Of a stretch of DNA of 64,000 nucleotides, positions 42,935 to 51,369 are shown piece after piece. Below the pieces are notes generated by a model. The model was not told the origin of the DNA. It saw nothing but the letters and a program-made list of their open reading frames with translations, and did not search any database. The DNA is from Sphingobacteriia bacterium RIFOXYC2_FULL_35_18 (lineage in GTDB: Bacteria; Bacteroidota; Bacteroidia; Chitinophagales; Chitinophagaceae): positions 215,534-279,533 of the forward strand of contig MIAG01000009.1 of assembly GCA_001829005.1 (NCBI GenBank). Reading direction: 5' to 3'. A program made the translations under genes and the position numbers. Within the stretch, counting starts at the first letter, position 1; every line of letters begins with the position of its first letter.

Positions 42935-44455
42935 CTATACTTTGGCAAGGGGTTTCCCTTTCATGCTTTCATTCACCAAGTGACTGATGAATTTAGCAAA
43001 AGGTAAAATATTCAAGTGCACACTTGCTTCTTCTAATGCATTCATGTATTGTTTTCTTTTTTCTACAGGAATCACTGTCCATGGATAACCTCCAGATGCC
43101 AACATCAAGTTCATAATAAATCTGCCCATTCTTCCATTGCCATCCATATAGGGGTGAATGAACACAAAAATAAAATGACCTAAAACGGCTCTTACTGATG
43201 CTTCTGTTTCTTGTTCTAGTAATTCCATTAATTCAGGCATGGCATCTCTGATGGCTTCTTTGCTCAAAGGAACGTGCATTGAATTGCTGATATACACCTG
43301 GTTATTTCTGTAACCCGCTAAATCGGCAGGCTTTAATAAACCTGAAACTACACTTGGTCCAAATAGTGCCCTGTACCAGTCGCCGTGGTCATCATCCAAT
43401 ACTTTACCAGCATTTTTCCCCGACAATACTTTGCGTATACTTTTTTCTACAATTTGAAATGCATCCCAATAACCCCTTGCTGCCATGGCATCCCTTTGTT
43501 CCCAGAATCCGCTTCTTACCCTTTCTATTAATGCTGGAGTTACTTGGTATCTTTCAATAGACAATGAATGATAGGCATCTGTTACATAAATTTCTTTAAC
43601 CGCTTTTATATAAGCATCAACCTTTTTCGGCAAACCTGGTGCTTTCGGAAATTGATCAATAATTATTTGTCTGCATTCACTCCAAATAAGCCTGACTCTG
43701 TTTGCATAAGGGGACACATCTTTTGAATTGAATAAAACAGGCAGTTGATCTTTAAAAGGATCTGATTCGCGAACTGCATATCCTGCCTCTTTCATCGTTT
43801 TAATGATCTCATTCGCTATTTTATCTTTTTTAATATTTCTGAATGCACCTGCTAGCCTACCTGCAACAATGGAATGCCCTCCGTTTAATAGGATGGCTAA
43901 AATATCGGAAGATGACTTTATAACAGATAGTGCAGTGCGAACATCTGTAGCATTTTGCGTGAAAGTGTTGGGTGCGGCATTAACTAGCGCAGTCGACACA
44001 CTCATCAGCCTTAATCCATCTATAACAACGATCTCTGATTGTTGAGGCAGGGTAGATTTTATTTGAAAAAAAGAGGTGTCGAATGGTAAATCGGTCTTGA
44101 AATTATTTGCTTTCGCCGATTTGATAATCAATTGTTTTGGGACGGTCCAATTACCAGCATGAATCATCAATGATTGCTCAGCAGAAATGAACCACAGATT
44201 CTTGAATTTATGATTTAAATATTCTGCACAAAATTTCCAATAAGAACTGTACCAGTAAGTGCTATCTCCATCTTGTTGGTCAGGCGATGAAATAATATAC
44301 CAGCCGGAATGCACTTCCTTGATGAAGCCATTTTTTAAAAGACGTTCCCGATGGGTACGCGTTAATTGGCGTGTTCTTATGGCTACAATGTTTTTATCTT
44401 GTAAGCCTTTTAATATTTCTAGCGAACTAGCTAGTTTTTCTGATGGGGTTGCCAT
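42935..44455 (-). CDS. Fic-domain AMP transferase with AbiEi-like N-terminus
   Basis: 506 residues. The Fic core motif HPYMDGNGRMGR lies at 434-445 with the catalytic His434 and the phosphate-binding GNGR intact. A possible inhibitory helix, SLSIER, has the SxxxE pattern but arginine where class II proteins have Gly/Asn. The N-terminal about 200 residues look like an AbiEi-type winged helix (RTRQLTRTHRERLLKNGFIKEVHSGWYIISSP, LWFISAEQSLMIH), suggesting DNA binding and autoregulation. It interrupts the polysaccharide operon and has palindromic repeats directly upstream. The target protein is unknown. Confidence 0.87.
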   Translation of the reverse strand: MATPSEKLASSLEILKGLQDKNIVAIRTRQLTRTHRERLLKNGFIKEVHSGWYIISSPDQQDGDSTYWYSSYWKFCAEYLNHKFKNLWFISAEQSLMIHAGNWTVPKQLIIKSAKANNFKTDLPFDTSFFQIKSTLPQQSEIVVIDGLRLMSVSTALVNAAPNTFTQNATDVRTALSVIKSSSDILAILLNGGHSIVAGRLAGAFRNIKKDKIANEIIKTMKEAGYAVRESDPFKDQLPVLFNSKDVSPYANRVRLIWSECRQIIIDQFPKAPGLPKKVDAYIKAVKEIYVTDAYHSLSIERYQVTPALIERVRSGFWEQRDAMAARGYWDAFQIVEKSIRKVLSGKNAGKVLDDDHGDWYRALFGPSVVSGLLKPADLAGYRNNQVYISNSMHVPLSKEAIRDAMPELMELLEQETEASVRAVLGHFIFVFIHPYMDGNGRMGRFIMNLMLASGGYPWTVIPVEKRKQYMNALEEASVHLNILPFAKFISHLVNESMKGKPLAKV

Positions 44456-44456
44456 T

Positions 44457-44576
44457 TACCAAAATTATACTTTTTTGTTGTACCAAAACTATAATTTTGT
44501 GTTGTACCAAAACTATAATTTTGTGTTGTACGTAAACTATAATTTCATGTTGTGCCAAAACTATAGTTTTGTGTTG
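44457..44576. repeat. five tandem 24-bp repeats, each with a 16-bp palindrome
   Basis: Units start at 44457, 44481, 44505, 44529 and 44553. Units 2 and 3 are identical. Unit 5 contains a perfect palindrome, CAAAACTATAGTTTTG; the others match it closely. The array fills the gap between the stop of the upstream glycosyltransferase (44561) and the ATG of the fic gene (44455). A 24-bp period is near two helical turns. This is a strong candidate for cooperative operator sites of the Fic protein's own winged helix. Confidence 0.85.
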
Positions 44577-45754
44577 TGGGCTTGCTTAAAAAGGGCTTTT
44601 AGTTCTGCGGCAGCAGATTCCCAAGTAAATTGTTGAATTCGCTCTTCCCCTTTGGCAATAAGGGTTTCACGTAGGTTTTGATTCGTTAGAATCCTCTTGA
44701 GTTGCGCCACCAGTTCGGCCTGATCGGTTGGGTCAAATGCCAATGCGGCATCACCCGCTACTTCGGGTAAACAGGAATTATTCGCAATTAATACGGGACA
44801 GCCATATTGAAATGCTTCTAATATAGGTATGCCAAATCCTTCGTTCATTGATGGAAATACATAACATGCCGCGTGTGTATAATAGGCTGGTATGGCTTCG
44901 TCGGGTAAATAGCCTGTTAAGATTACGCGGTCTTGTAATCCAAGTGCTTCAATGGTTGCCATTATAGTAGGCGCATCGTTAATGGTGCTTTTATTGGTAA
45001 ACTGTCCTGCCAAAACCAAACAAAGATTAGGGGGGATCATATCCGCCGCAGTGTTGTTTTGATCGGCGGCGTTGATCAACTCGGAAAATGCTTTGATTAA
45101 AAATGGTAAGTTCTTTCTTTTTTCTGCCGTACCAATATGAAGCAGGTAGGGCTTGCCGACTGGGTTTACGAGCAGGCTACTAGCGGATGTAAAGCCAGCT
45201 TTTTGCTGATCCTCCGATATTACTGTGACTGAACCCTCAAATCTTTTCGGGCCCTCATGAATAGGAATGATTTTTTCCTTTGCAATCCCCGAGTATCGCG
45301 CAATCTGCTCCTGCGTATATTTGGTGGGTGTAACAATGAACGCTGCTTTCTTGGCTGCCCTTAATCCCAATTGAATAAATAAAGTTCTCCAGTATTTATT
45401 ATAATGTGCAGGGTACTCCCAAAAAAATGCATCGTGAAATACGGGAACCGTTTTAACTCCCCAACTAAATACGGGCACAAAAAAATCGGTGCAGAACAAT
45501 ACATCACATTCTTTTATTTTAGCTTTTAAAGGAAGCATGATTTGCTTCCACCATTGAAACCGAACATGCTCAAATAATTTACCCCATGGGTTATTTCCTG
45601 TGTAAACAGGTATGCGATTTCGAATGAAAACAAATTCAATAGATGTATCTGGTTTTGCAAATTCTTTACATAATTCTTCTAAATAGGTTTTGACTCCTGA
45701 TTTAGAAATTTGTAAATCTCTCACATCAACACCTACAATCGTTTTTCTTTGCAT
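44561..45754 (-). CDS. GT4 glycosyltransferase
   Basis: 397 residues, mannosyl/rhamnosyl-type family 4. Start MQRKTIVGVDVRDLQISKSGVKTYLEEL; the donor domain has PYLLHIGTAEKRKNLPFLIKAF and the acceptor-side block CYVFPSMNEGFGIPILEAFQYGCPVLIANNSCLPEVAGDAALAFDP in pieces typical of the family. I take the ATG at 45754, as the eleven codons upstream begin with TTG inside the preceding gene. The stop lies in the first 24-bp repeat unit of the array before fic. Confidence 0.87.
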   Translation of the reverse strand: MQRKTIVGVDVRDLQISKSGVKTYLEELCKEFAKPDTSIEFVFIRNRIPVYTGNNPWGKLFEHVRFQWWKQIMLPLKAKIKECDVLFCTDFFVPVFSWGVKTVPVFHDAFFWEYPAHYNKYWRTLFIQLGLRAAKKAAFIVTPTKYTQEQIARYSGIAKEKIIPIHEGPKRFEGSVTVISEDQQKAGFTSASSLLVNPVGKPYLLHIGTAEKRKNLPFLIKAFSELINAADQNNTAADMIPPNLCLVLAGQFTNKSTINDAPTIMATIEALGLQDRVILTGYLPDEAIPAYYTHAACYVFPSMNEGFGIPILEAFQYGCPVLIANNSCLPEVAGDAALAFDPTDQAELVAQLKRILTNQNLRETLIAKGEERIQQFTWESAAAELKALFKQAHNTKL

Positions 45755-45770
45755 ATTCCAGGTTTCAGTC

Positions 45771-46652
45771 CTATCTTTTTTGCGCAATTAATACTTGATT
45801 AACGGGCAAGAAAGTTTGAATATAGCGAACAATTTTTTTTCTGAGGCTTAGGTTGCTTTTAAAAATTGAATTAAATCCATCATTCACTCGCTCATTCATT
45901 TGTTCAATAATATTAAATCCATTGTCAGCAAACAATTGTTTTAAATTTCTTTTATTAAACACCACCGTATGTTCTAAGCCATCTACAATCGGTGGTATTC
46001 TGCCTAACAACAAATTCAACTTTCTAAAAACTCGATATGCCCAACTACCGCTATCGGGTGTGCCAATCATTACTATTCCGCCTGGTGTTAAAATTCGATG
46101 CAGCTCTTGTACATATTCAATGGGCTGTATCAAGTGTTCAATTACATGATACAGGTTGATGATATTAAATTGATTGTTTTGATAGCCTGCTTGCAATAAG
46201 TCTCCATTAAATAAATGGGCTCCTTTAATTTCAGGTTCAATAAATGCAATGCAGTCTGCATCGTACTCGGTACCATAAACCCTAAATCCTAATTGCGCAA
46301 AAGAAACCAATTCTTCCCCTAAACCAAAACCAATATCTAAAAAATTTCCAGTTGGTTGGTATTGTAAAACCAATTGTTTGGCCAACTTTATTTTTTCTAA
46401 TGGGGTTGCTTTTATTTGGCTAATTTTTTCTTTGATCTTTTTTTTATAATCTAGTGCGCCAAAATTTCCTTTGCTGTAATAATTGCTATAGAACTCCATC
46501 AGTTCTTTTTCATTGGCCATGGGGTTAGCAAATTGCACCTGGCATTGTGTACACTGGGTTCGAGATATATGTGGAAAGCCCGCTTGGTATTTCATTGAAA
46601 AAGGAACAATTTGTTCGCTTTTACAAATAGGGCATTGGTGCAATAATTCCAT
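45771..46652 (-). CDS. SAM-dependent methyltransferase with N-terminal zinc ribbon
   Basis: 293 residues. Two CxxC pairs (Cys7/Cys10 and Cys34/Cys37) make an N-terminal zinc ribbon. A class I methyltransferase domain follows: motif I FLDIGFGLGEELVSFAQLGF near 98-117, acidic motif II YGTEYDAD, and the NLYHVIEHLIQP helix. Such proteins methylate sugars in surface polysaccharides. The upstream neighbour is the Wzy/WaaL-like gene, 5 bases away. Confidence 0.82.
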   Translation of the reverse strand: MELLHQCPICKSEQIVPFSMKYQAGFPHISRTQCTQCQVQFANPMANEKELMEFYSNYYSKGNFGALDYKKKIKEKISQIKATPLEKIKLAKQLVLQYQPTGNFLDIGFGLGEELVSFAQLGFRVYGTEYDADCIAFIEPEIKGAHLFNGDLLQAGYQNNQFNIINLYHVIEHLIQPIEYVQELHRILTPGGIVMIGTPDSGSWAYRVFRKLNLLLGRIPPIVDGLEHTVVFNKRNLKQLFADNGFNIIEQMNERVNDGFNSIFKSNLSLRKKIVRYIQTFLPVNQVLIAQKR

Positions 46653-46657
46653 TAGTA

Positions 46658-48016
46658 CTAATTAATCTTATTCAATACTTGTGCCTTCATGTTAAACAAT
46701 AGACCTGTCAAAAACCATGTGGTGTAACTAATATAAATATACGATTCTACTTCGGCAGTAAATAAGGGGATAAACAATCCAATTTTTATTAAGAGTACAA
46801 ACATTGCTAGTCTTCTAATTTTACCTGTTTGGGTTTTAATGGTTTTGATGGCATATTTTATGGTGAGGATATATGCTGCCAAGTACAGTCCCAATCCCAC
46901 CAAACCCAATTGTACACCAATAATAATGAATTGATTTTCTCCTCCTGTATTCACCCCTTCAAACGCTGATAACCTTCCTGACTCGCCCAAACCCATTCCC
47001 AATGGTTGTCTTCCTATTGCTTCAATACCATTTACCCATTCTATGATATGACCTACACTTGATGCATTGGAGAAAGTAATGGTGTTGATGACAAATTCAA
47101 TTAAATCATTTTGTATAGCAAATAAGGTAATTAATGCTATAACCCCTATCATGCCCCAATGAATAATTTTGATGAGTTGTTTTTTATTGGTTACCCATGC
47201 GTACACGTACACAATAATTCCATAACTGGCAAAAGAAGCCCGAGACAGGGCAAATACAATTGATGCAACAGTGCCAATTAATACCACTTGTGTAAATGGG
47301 GTAAACCTGATTTGATTGTTGTTATTCGTAATCAATGCTGCTAATGCTGCTGTTGCAACCAATGTGGCGGCTGAAAACTCTAAAGGAGTAGAAAAAAAAC
47401 TGGCAAAACGTTTCATGCCATTCTCAATTTCAAAAGTCCAGGTTAATCCATAATTACCACTGGGATCTTGATTGTAAAAATGTTGATTATACAATGCATA
47501 TCCTGTATGGGTTTGTAAATGGGTATAAGTCACCAATTCATAAGCCAATACCAACGCAGCTCCAATGGTTAATAAACCAATAAAGCTGAAGATTTCGTTT
47601 AAATTAATTTTTCTAAAATGGATGAGTCTTCCTGTAAAATAAATGAATGGAAAAAAACTAATGCTTTTGAATGCCAATAACTTTTGTGTTAATCCATAGG
47701 AACCAATGGGTAAAAGCGCATATAAAAATGCATAAATGGCAAAGCCTGCCATTATTTTATCCATCCATTGCCATTTAAATTTTTGTTGAATATTTAAAAT
47801 GCAATAGCCTAAAAATAAAACAATCGTGATTTCTTTAAATGATTGCAAATAAGGAATCCATGCAGTGAAACCATATAAATGGGTCACTGATAGGGTAGTA
47901 GTATAAATGGGTAATGCAAATACTACAAAAAGCATGATCCCTTTCACTTTATCGGCCGCAAGACTTCTAAGTGTAGCAATGAAAAAACTAATATAAAGTA
48001 TAGGGAATACAAACAT
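46658..48016 (-). CDS. O-antigen ligase/polymerase family membrane protein (Wzy of locus B)
   Basis: 452 residues with 11-12 hydrophobic helices. The late periplasmic loop contains GLGESGRLSAFEGVNTGGENQFIIIGVQLGLVGLGLYL (about 343-380 in pieces), the hallmark region of the Wzy/WaaL family before its final helices. It probably polymerises locus B repeat units; a ligase role cannot be excluded from sequence. Placed between two methyltransferase genes on the same strand. Confidence 0.82.
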   Translation of the reverse strand: MFVFPILYISFFIATLRSLAADKVKGIMLFVVFALPIYTTTLSVTHLYGFTAWIPYLQSFKEITIVLFLGYCILNIQQKFKWQWMDKIMAGFAIYAFLYALLPIGSYGLTQKLLAFKSISFFPFIYFTGRLIHFRKINLNEIFSFIGLLTIGAALVLAYELVTYTHLQTHTGYALYNQHFYNQDPSGNYGLTWTFEIENGMKRFASFFSTPLEFSAATLVATAALAALITNNNNQIRFTPFTQVVLIGTVASIVFALSRASFASYGIIVYVYAWVTNKKQLIKIIHWGMIGVIALITLFAIQNDLIEFVINTITFSNASSVGHIIEWVNGIEAIGRQPLGMGLGESGRLSAFEGVNTGGENQFIIIGVQLGLVGLGLYLAAYILTIKYAIKTIKTQTGKIRRLAMFVLLIKIGLFIPLFTAEVESYIYISYTTWFLTGLLFNMKAQVLNKIN

Positions 48017-48034
48017 GCTGCTACAAGTTAAGGC

Positions 48035-48706
48035 TTAATCCATTTTTACCACTGTATAAGACTTTGGAATTCCAAACAGGGTTTCTGTATGAAGTGTTGC
48101 CTCAGGAAATAATTGTAGAAATCGAGAACGGGTAAACATTAACGTAGAGTGCGAAACAGCTAATGCCTCTTGATAAGTTGATTTCTTTGGAAAATAATTG
48201 ATATTGAACCGCATGATTAAGAATGCCCTTATTGAATGGGGCAAATATTGAAAAAATGGAATCAAACTATGTGGCTCTAATGGAAACCACCAAGAAGGGG
48301 TTTGAATAATATATTTATTGCAAACTCTTTTTACTTCTTTTGCAAATTGGGCTTGGTTGTCATAACTGCCCACATGTTCTATAACCGAGTTGGAAAAAAT
48401 TAAATCAACATCCCCTGGTTCAAAGGGTAATTCCAAAGCACTTCCAGTAACCCTTACAAAACCAGGTACTTCCGCTTGGCCTGGTGCGTTTGCTAAGTTT
48501 AATAAATATATTGTGCAATGTTCGTTTTTCCAACCTAAATGTTTCCAATAATCGGTTTCGCCTCCAATATCTAAGATTTTAATATGGCCTTTTTTTTCAA
48601 TCAATTGCTCTATTTGATTTTTCAATAAAGAAAATCGCTTTTTACGCAATTGATTAACAAAGGAATCTTCCTTTTGGTGATTTACCCACAGCTTTAACAA
48701 TCCCAT
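48035..48706 (-). CDS. class I SAM-dependent methyltransferase
   Basis: 223 residues. Motif I is HIKILDIGGETDYWKHLG (about 43-60). The DLIFSNSVIEHVGSYDNQ helix (about 104-121) is the post-motif II region of Methyltransf_11 proteins. GG instead of GxGxG in motif I is a mild variation. It may methylate a sugar or chain end of the locus B polymer. Six bases separate its start from the stop of the lipoprotein gene. Confidence 0.8.
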   Translation of the reverse strand: MGLLKLWVNHQKEDSFVNQLRKKRFSLLKNQIEQLIEKKGHIKILDIGGETDYWKHLGWKNEHCTIYLLNLANAPGQAEVPGFVRVTGSALELPFEPGDVDLIFSNSVIEHVGSYDNQAQFAKEVKRVCNKYIIQTPSWWFPLEPHSLIPFFQYLPHSIRAFLIMRFNINYFPKKSTYQEALAVSHSTLMFTRSRFLQLFPEATLHTETLFGIPKSYTVVKMD

Positions 48707-48712
48707 GATTCC

Positions 48713-49375
48713 TTATTGATTATTGAGAACGGTAATTTTAAGATTGTCAACCGACCAACTTCTGTTGCAAGTGTCGTTTAACGCACCACCTGTATCGCTG
48801 ATATCAAACTTGATACTTTTTTCGGTATGCGCCATCGAATGAATCATTCTATAATAATTGGTCCCTCTTGGTACATTTTTGCCACATGGGCTGGGTAAAT
48901 AAAGCTCTTGAGCCATATTGCCAGCTGGGTACATGGTAGATCCATTGCCCACCCAATTTGGATAAGATTGTTTAACGGTGCTATCAGTAGAAAATCCAGT
49001 TATTAATCTAAATTGATCATCAAAACGCAATACAAAAATGTCGTTTTTCCAAGTTTCGTGAACATATAAATCAAATTCCACTCTTACTACATCGTGTTCG
49101 GGTAATTGACCTACCGTAATTTCGACCCTACTATTATTCAAGCGACCAATCATGGTTGAGCCCTGGTATTGGTGCAGTTTTGCACCTGGAGGAAATATCC
49201 CAGTCGAAACATTTGTTACCCATCCCAATACTTGCAAATCTTTTAAGTTGCCATCATTAAAATCATTAGAGTAAACCGTGGTTACTTCGGTTAAATTCTT
49301 GGTACAAGCACTTAATAAAACAATGGCCGCTACCAAAGCAATTAAAAATGGAGTCTTTCGATGGATGCTTTGCAT
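48713..49375 (-). CDS. lipoprotein of unknown function, lectin-like fold suspected
   Basis: 220 residues. A lipoprotein signal (LIALVAAIVLLSAC, lipid-anchor Cys24) is followed by a beta-rich domain with SNDFNDGNLKDLQVLGWV near the start. The later VEFDLYVHETWKND is reminiscent of concanavalin-like polysaccharide-binding folds. I choose ATG 49375 over an upstream TTG because the signal peptide starts there. It may bind polysaccharide at the cell surface, by context only. It is divergent from the gene starting at 49443. Confidence 0.65.
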   Translation of the reverse strand: MQSIHRKTPFLIALVAAIVLLSACTKNLTEVTTVYSNDFNDGNLKDLQVLGWVTNVSTGIFPPGAKLHQYQGSTMIGRLNNSRVEITVGQLPEHDVVRVEFDLYVHETWKNDIFVLRFDDQFRLITGFSTDSTVKQSYPNWVGNGSTMYPAGNMAQELYLPSPCGKNVPRGTNYYRMIHSMAHTEKSIKFDISDTGGALNDTCNRSWSVDNLKITVLNNQ

Positions 49376-49442
49376 ACTCAAAAATAAGGAATGTTGCTGC
49401 AATCCTAACTATCTTTACGCCGTTTTGTATAAATTCCGTAGC

Positions 49443-50399
49443 ATGAAGTTAATTGTGAAAAAGCTTGCTTTTAAAATATACGATATCCTTTTGTTGCCTC
49501 TAACATGGATTTATTTACCCTTGGTTAAAAAAATGCGCCACCATGGTGTGGAGCATTTTCCCCAACATATTAAAAGCTTTGAGCAAATAGGCGTATTCCC
49601 CATTCGAGACCATTACTACGATCCTCGCTTTGTATTCGATCAAAATTTTGATGCTACCGTAGAACGTTCGCTGCATATTGATTTTAAAGTGCCCCAACAA
49701 TTGGCTCTTTTGGGTGAGTTAAAATACACAGAAGAATTGGCTGCATTTCCTGCTAAAGGGAATGTGAAACTGCCCCTTTTTTTTTATGAAAATCCTGCAT
49801 TTAGTTATGGGGATGCCGAAATGTACTATTTATTTATTCGCAATTTTAAGCCCAAGCGCATTATTGAAATTGGTTCGGGTTTTAGTACCCTTATTGCAGT
49901 GGAAGCCATCAAGAAAAATAAAACAGAGGGCTTTATAACCGAACTTACTTGTATTGAACCTTATGAATTTACTTGGTTAGAATCCATTCCTGAAGTAACT
50001 ATTATGCGTACCAAAGTGGAAGAGGTTCCGCTTGATTTTTTTGCATCTTTAAATGCGGGAGACTTTTTATTTATTGATTCCTCTCATATTATTCGCCCAG
50101 GCAATGATGTACTCTTTGAATATTTAAATGTATTGCCCATCTTGAAGAAAGGGGTCATTATTCATATCCACGATATTTTCTCGCCCCATCATTATTTGCA
50201 AGAATGGTTGGTGAATATGAAACGTTTTTGGAATGAACAATATTTATTAGAAGCCTACTTGTATTACAATGACGCGTTCGAAATTAAAATGGCTTTGAAT
50301 CTGTTAAAGAATCAACATTATGATGCTTTGAAAAAATGTTGTCCTGGTATTAGTGCTGCAACCACGCCTGCTTCTTTTTGGTTAGAAAAAACCAAGTAG
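49443..50399 (+). CDS. class I SAM-dependent methyltransferase (Methyltransf_24-like)
   Basis: 318 residues from ATG 49443; the open frame extends upstream but that part overlaps the divergent lipoprotein gene. The core has KRIIEIGSGFSTLIAVEAI (motif I), TCIEPYEFTWLESI, and the acidic metal-binding type block GDFLFIDSSHIIRPGND followed by GVIIHIHDIF. That layout is found in sugar and cephalosporin-hydroxylase-like methyltransferases. It is the only + strand gene inside locus B, so it has its own promoter. Confidence 0.78.
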   Translation: MKLIVKKLAFKIYDILLLPLTWIYLPLVKKMRHHGVEHFPQHIKSFEQIGVFPIRDHYYDPRFVFDQNFDATVERSLHIDFKVPQQLALLGELKYTEELAAFPAKGNVKLPLFFYENPAFSYGDAEMYYLFIRNFKPKRIIEIGSGFSTLIAVEAIKKNKTEGFITELTCIEPYEFTWLESIPEVTIMRTKVEEVPLDFFASLNAGDFLFIDSSHIIRPGNDVLFEYLNVLPILKKGVIIHIHDIFSPHHYLQEWLVNMKRFWNEQYLLEAYLYYNDAFEIKMALNLLKNQHYDALKKCCPGISAATTPASFWLEKTK

Positions 50400-50450
50400 A
50401 TTTTTTTAACGGGTAACCAAATTTCCAGATTAGGGTTGATCTACTTTAAT

Positions 50451-51359
50451 TTATATGGAGTCGGAGAGCCCGTCCTTAATGGCTTTGAATGCCGTTTTCA
50501 ATTTTTTGAATCGGCCCCTTACGATGAAGTAACCCATGAGGCTGAGATTATAAGCGACACTGGTGAGGATCACGGTGGGTGCATGGTACCAGTTCGTATA
50601 TTTTTTTAGCAACCAGATTTTATTGCGAATATTCAAGTAGTGCACAAAGGGGGTTACATATCCTTCTTTGCCTTTTACTTTTGATTTGTTAGACATGCCC
50701 GCTATATGATAAATCACCGAATCGGGATGATAAATCAATGCATAGCCCAATGCTTTAATTCTAAATGATAGGTCTACGTCTTCGCTGTAAATAAACATTT
50801 TTTCTATCAATAGCCCCGACGCTTTTAAAACTGCATTTCGGGTAAGAAAACCACAACCTGTTATCCAATCTACTTCTTTAATCGTTAAAAATTCTTGGGT
50901 TGGTTTTTTATTGTATCCCTTGGTATAAGCGTATCCCAGCCATTTAGAAAAATAGGAGCCCCCATCCCATAACAATGTTCGGTCGTGATTAAAATGAATC
51001 CTTGGTTGTACAATACCTGTGTTGGGATTGGCTTCCATATAATTGACCAAGGGCTCTAAAAAATTAGGCTCTACAAATGTGTCGTTGTTGAGCATCATGA
51101 TATAGTCAAACCCTTGCTCAATGGCATAGGTTAAACCTGTATTATTTCCTCCAGTAAATCCGGTATTTTTTTCATTGTACAAAACGGTTGCTGTTGGGTG
51201 TTCCTTTTCTAAAGCAATTCCTGAGCCATCTGTTGATCCATTGTCTACCACTATAATGGTGAAGTTAGAATAAGTAGCTTGGTATAAAGATTGAATGCAA
51301 TCGTGTGTAACAGCATAACTATTCCAATTAACTAATACGATGGCTACAGATGGTTGCAT
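50451..51359 (-). CDS. GT2 family glycosyltransferase
   Basis: 302 residues, rhamnosyl-type GT2. N-terminal VAIVLVNWNSYAVTHDCIQSLYQA, the VVDNGSTDGSG loop, the metal-binding MMLNNDTFVEPNFL (about 89-102), and the acceptor motif FIYSEDVDLSFRIKALGY (about 189-206). The C-terminal region carries a short hydrophobic segment near 263-281, suggesting membrane association. It lies 10 bases downstream of the flippase gene of the same strand and acts on the locus B repeat unit. Confidence 0.88.
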   Translation of the reverse strand: MQPSVAIVLVNWNSYAVTHDCIQSLYQATYSNFTIIVVDNGSTDGSGIALEKEHPTATVLYNEKNTGFTGGNNTGLTYAIEQGFDYIMMLNNDTFVEPNFLEPLVNYMEANPNTGIVQPRIHFNHDRTLLWDGGSYFSKWLGYAYTKGYNKKPTQEFLTIKEVDWITGCGFLTRNAVLKASGLLIEKMFIYSEDVDLSFRIKALGYALIYHPDSVIYHIAGMSNKSKVKGKEGYVTPFVHYLNIRNKIWLLKKYTNWYHAPTVILTSVAYNLSLMGYFIVRGRFKKLKTAFKAIKDGLSDSI

Positions 51360-51369
51360 ATTATATTCC

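Noticed and set aside
44457..44576. CRISPR-like array
   Set aside because: The 24-bp units are directly adjacent without spacers and vary at several positions; no cas genes are near.
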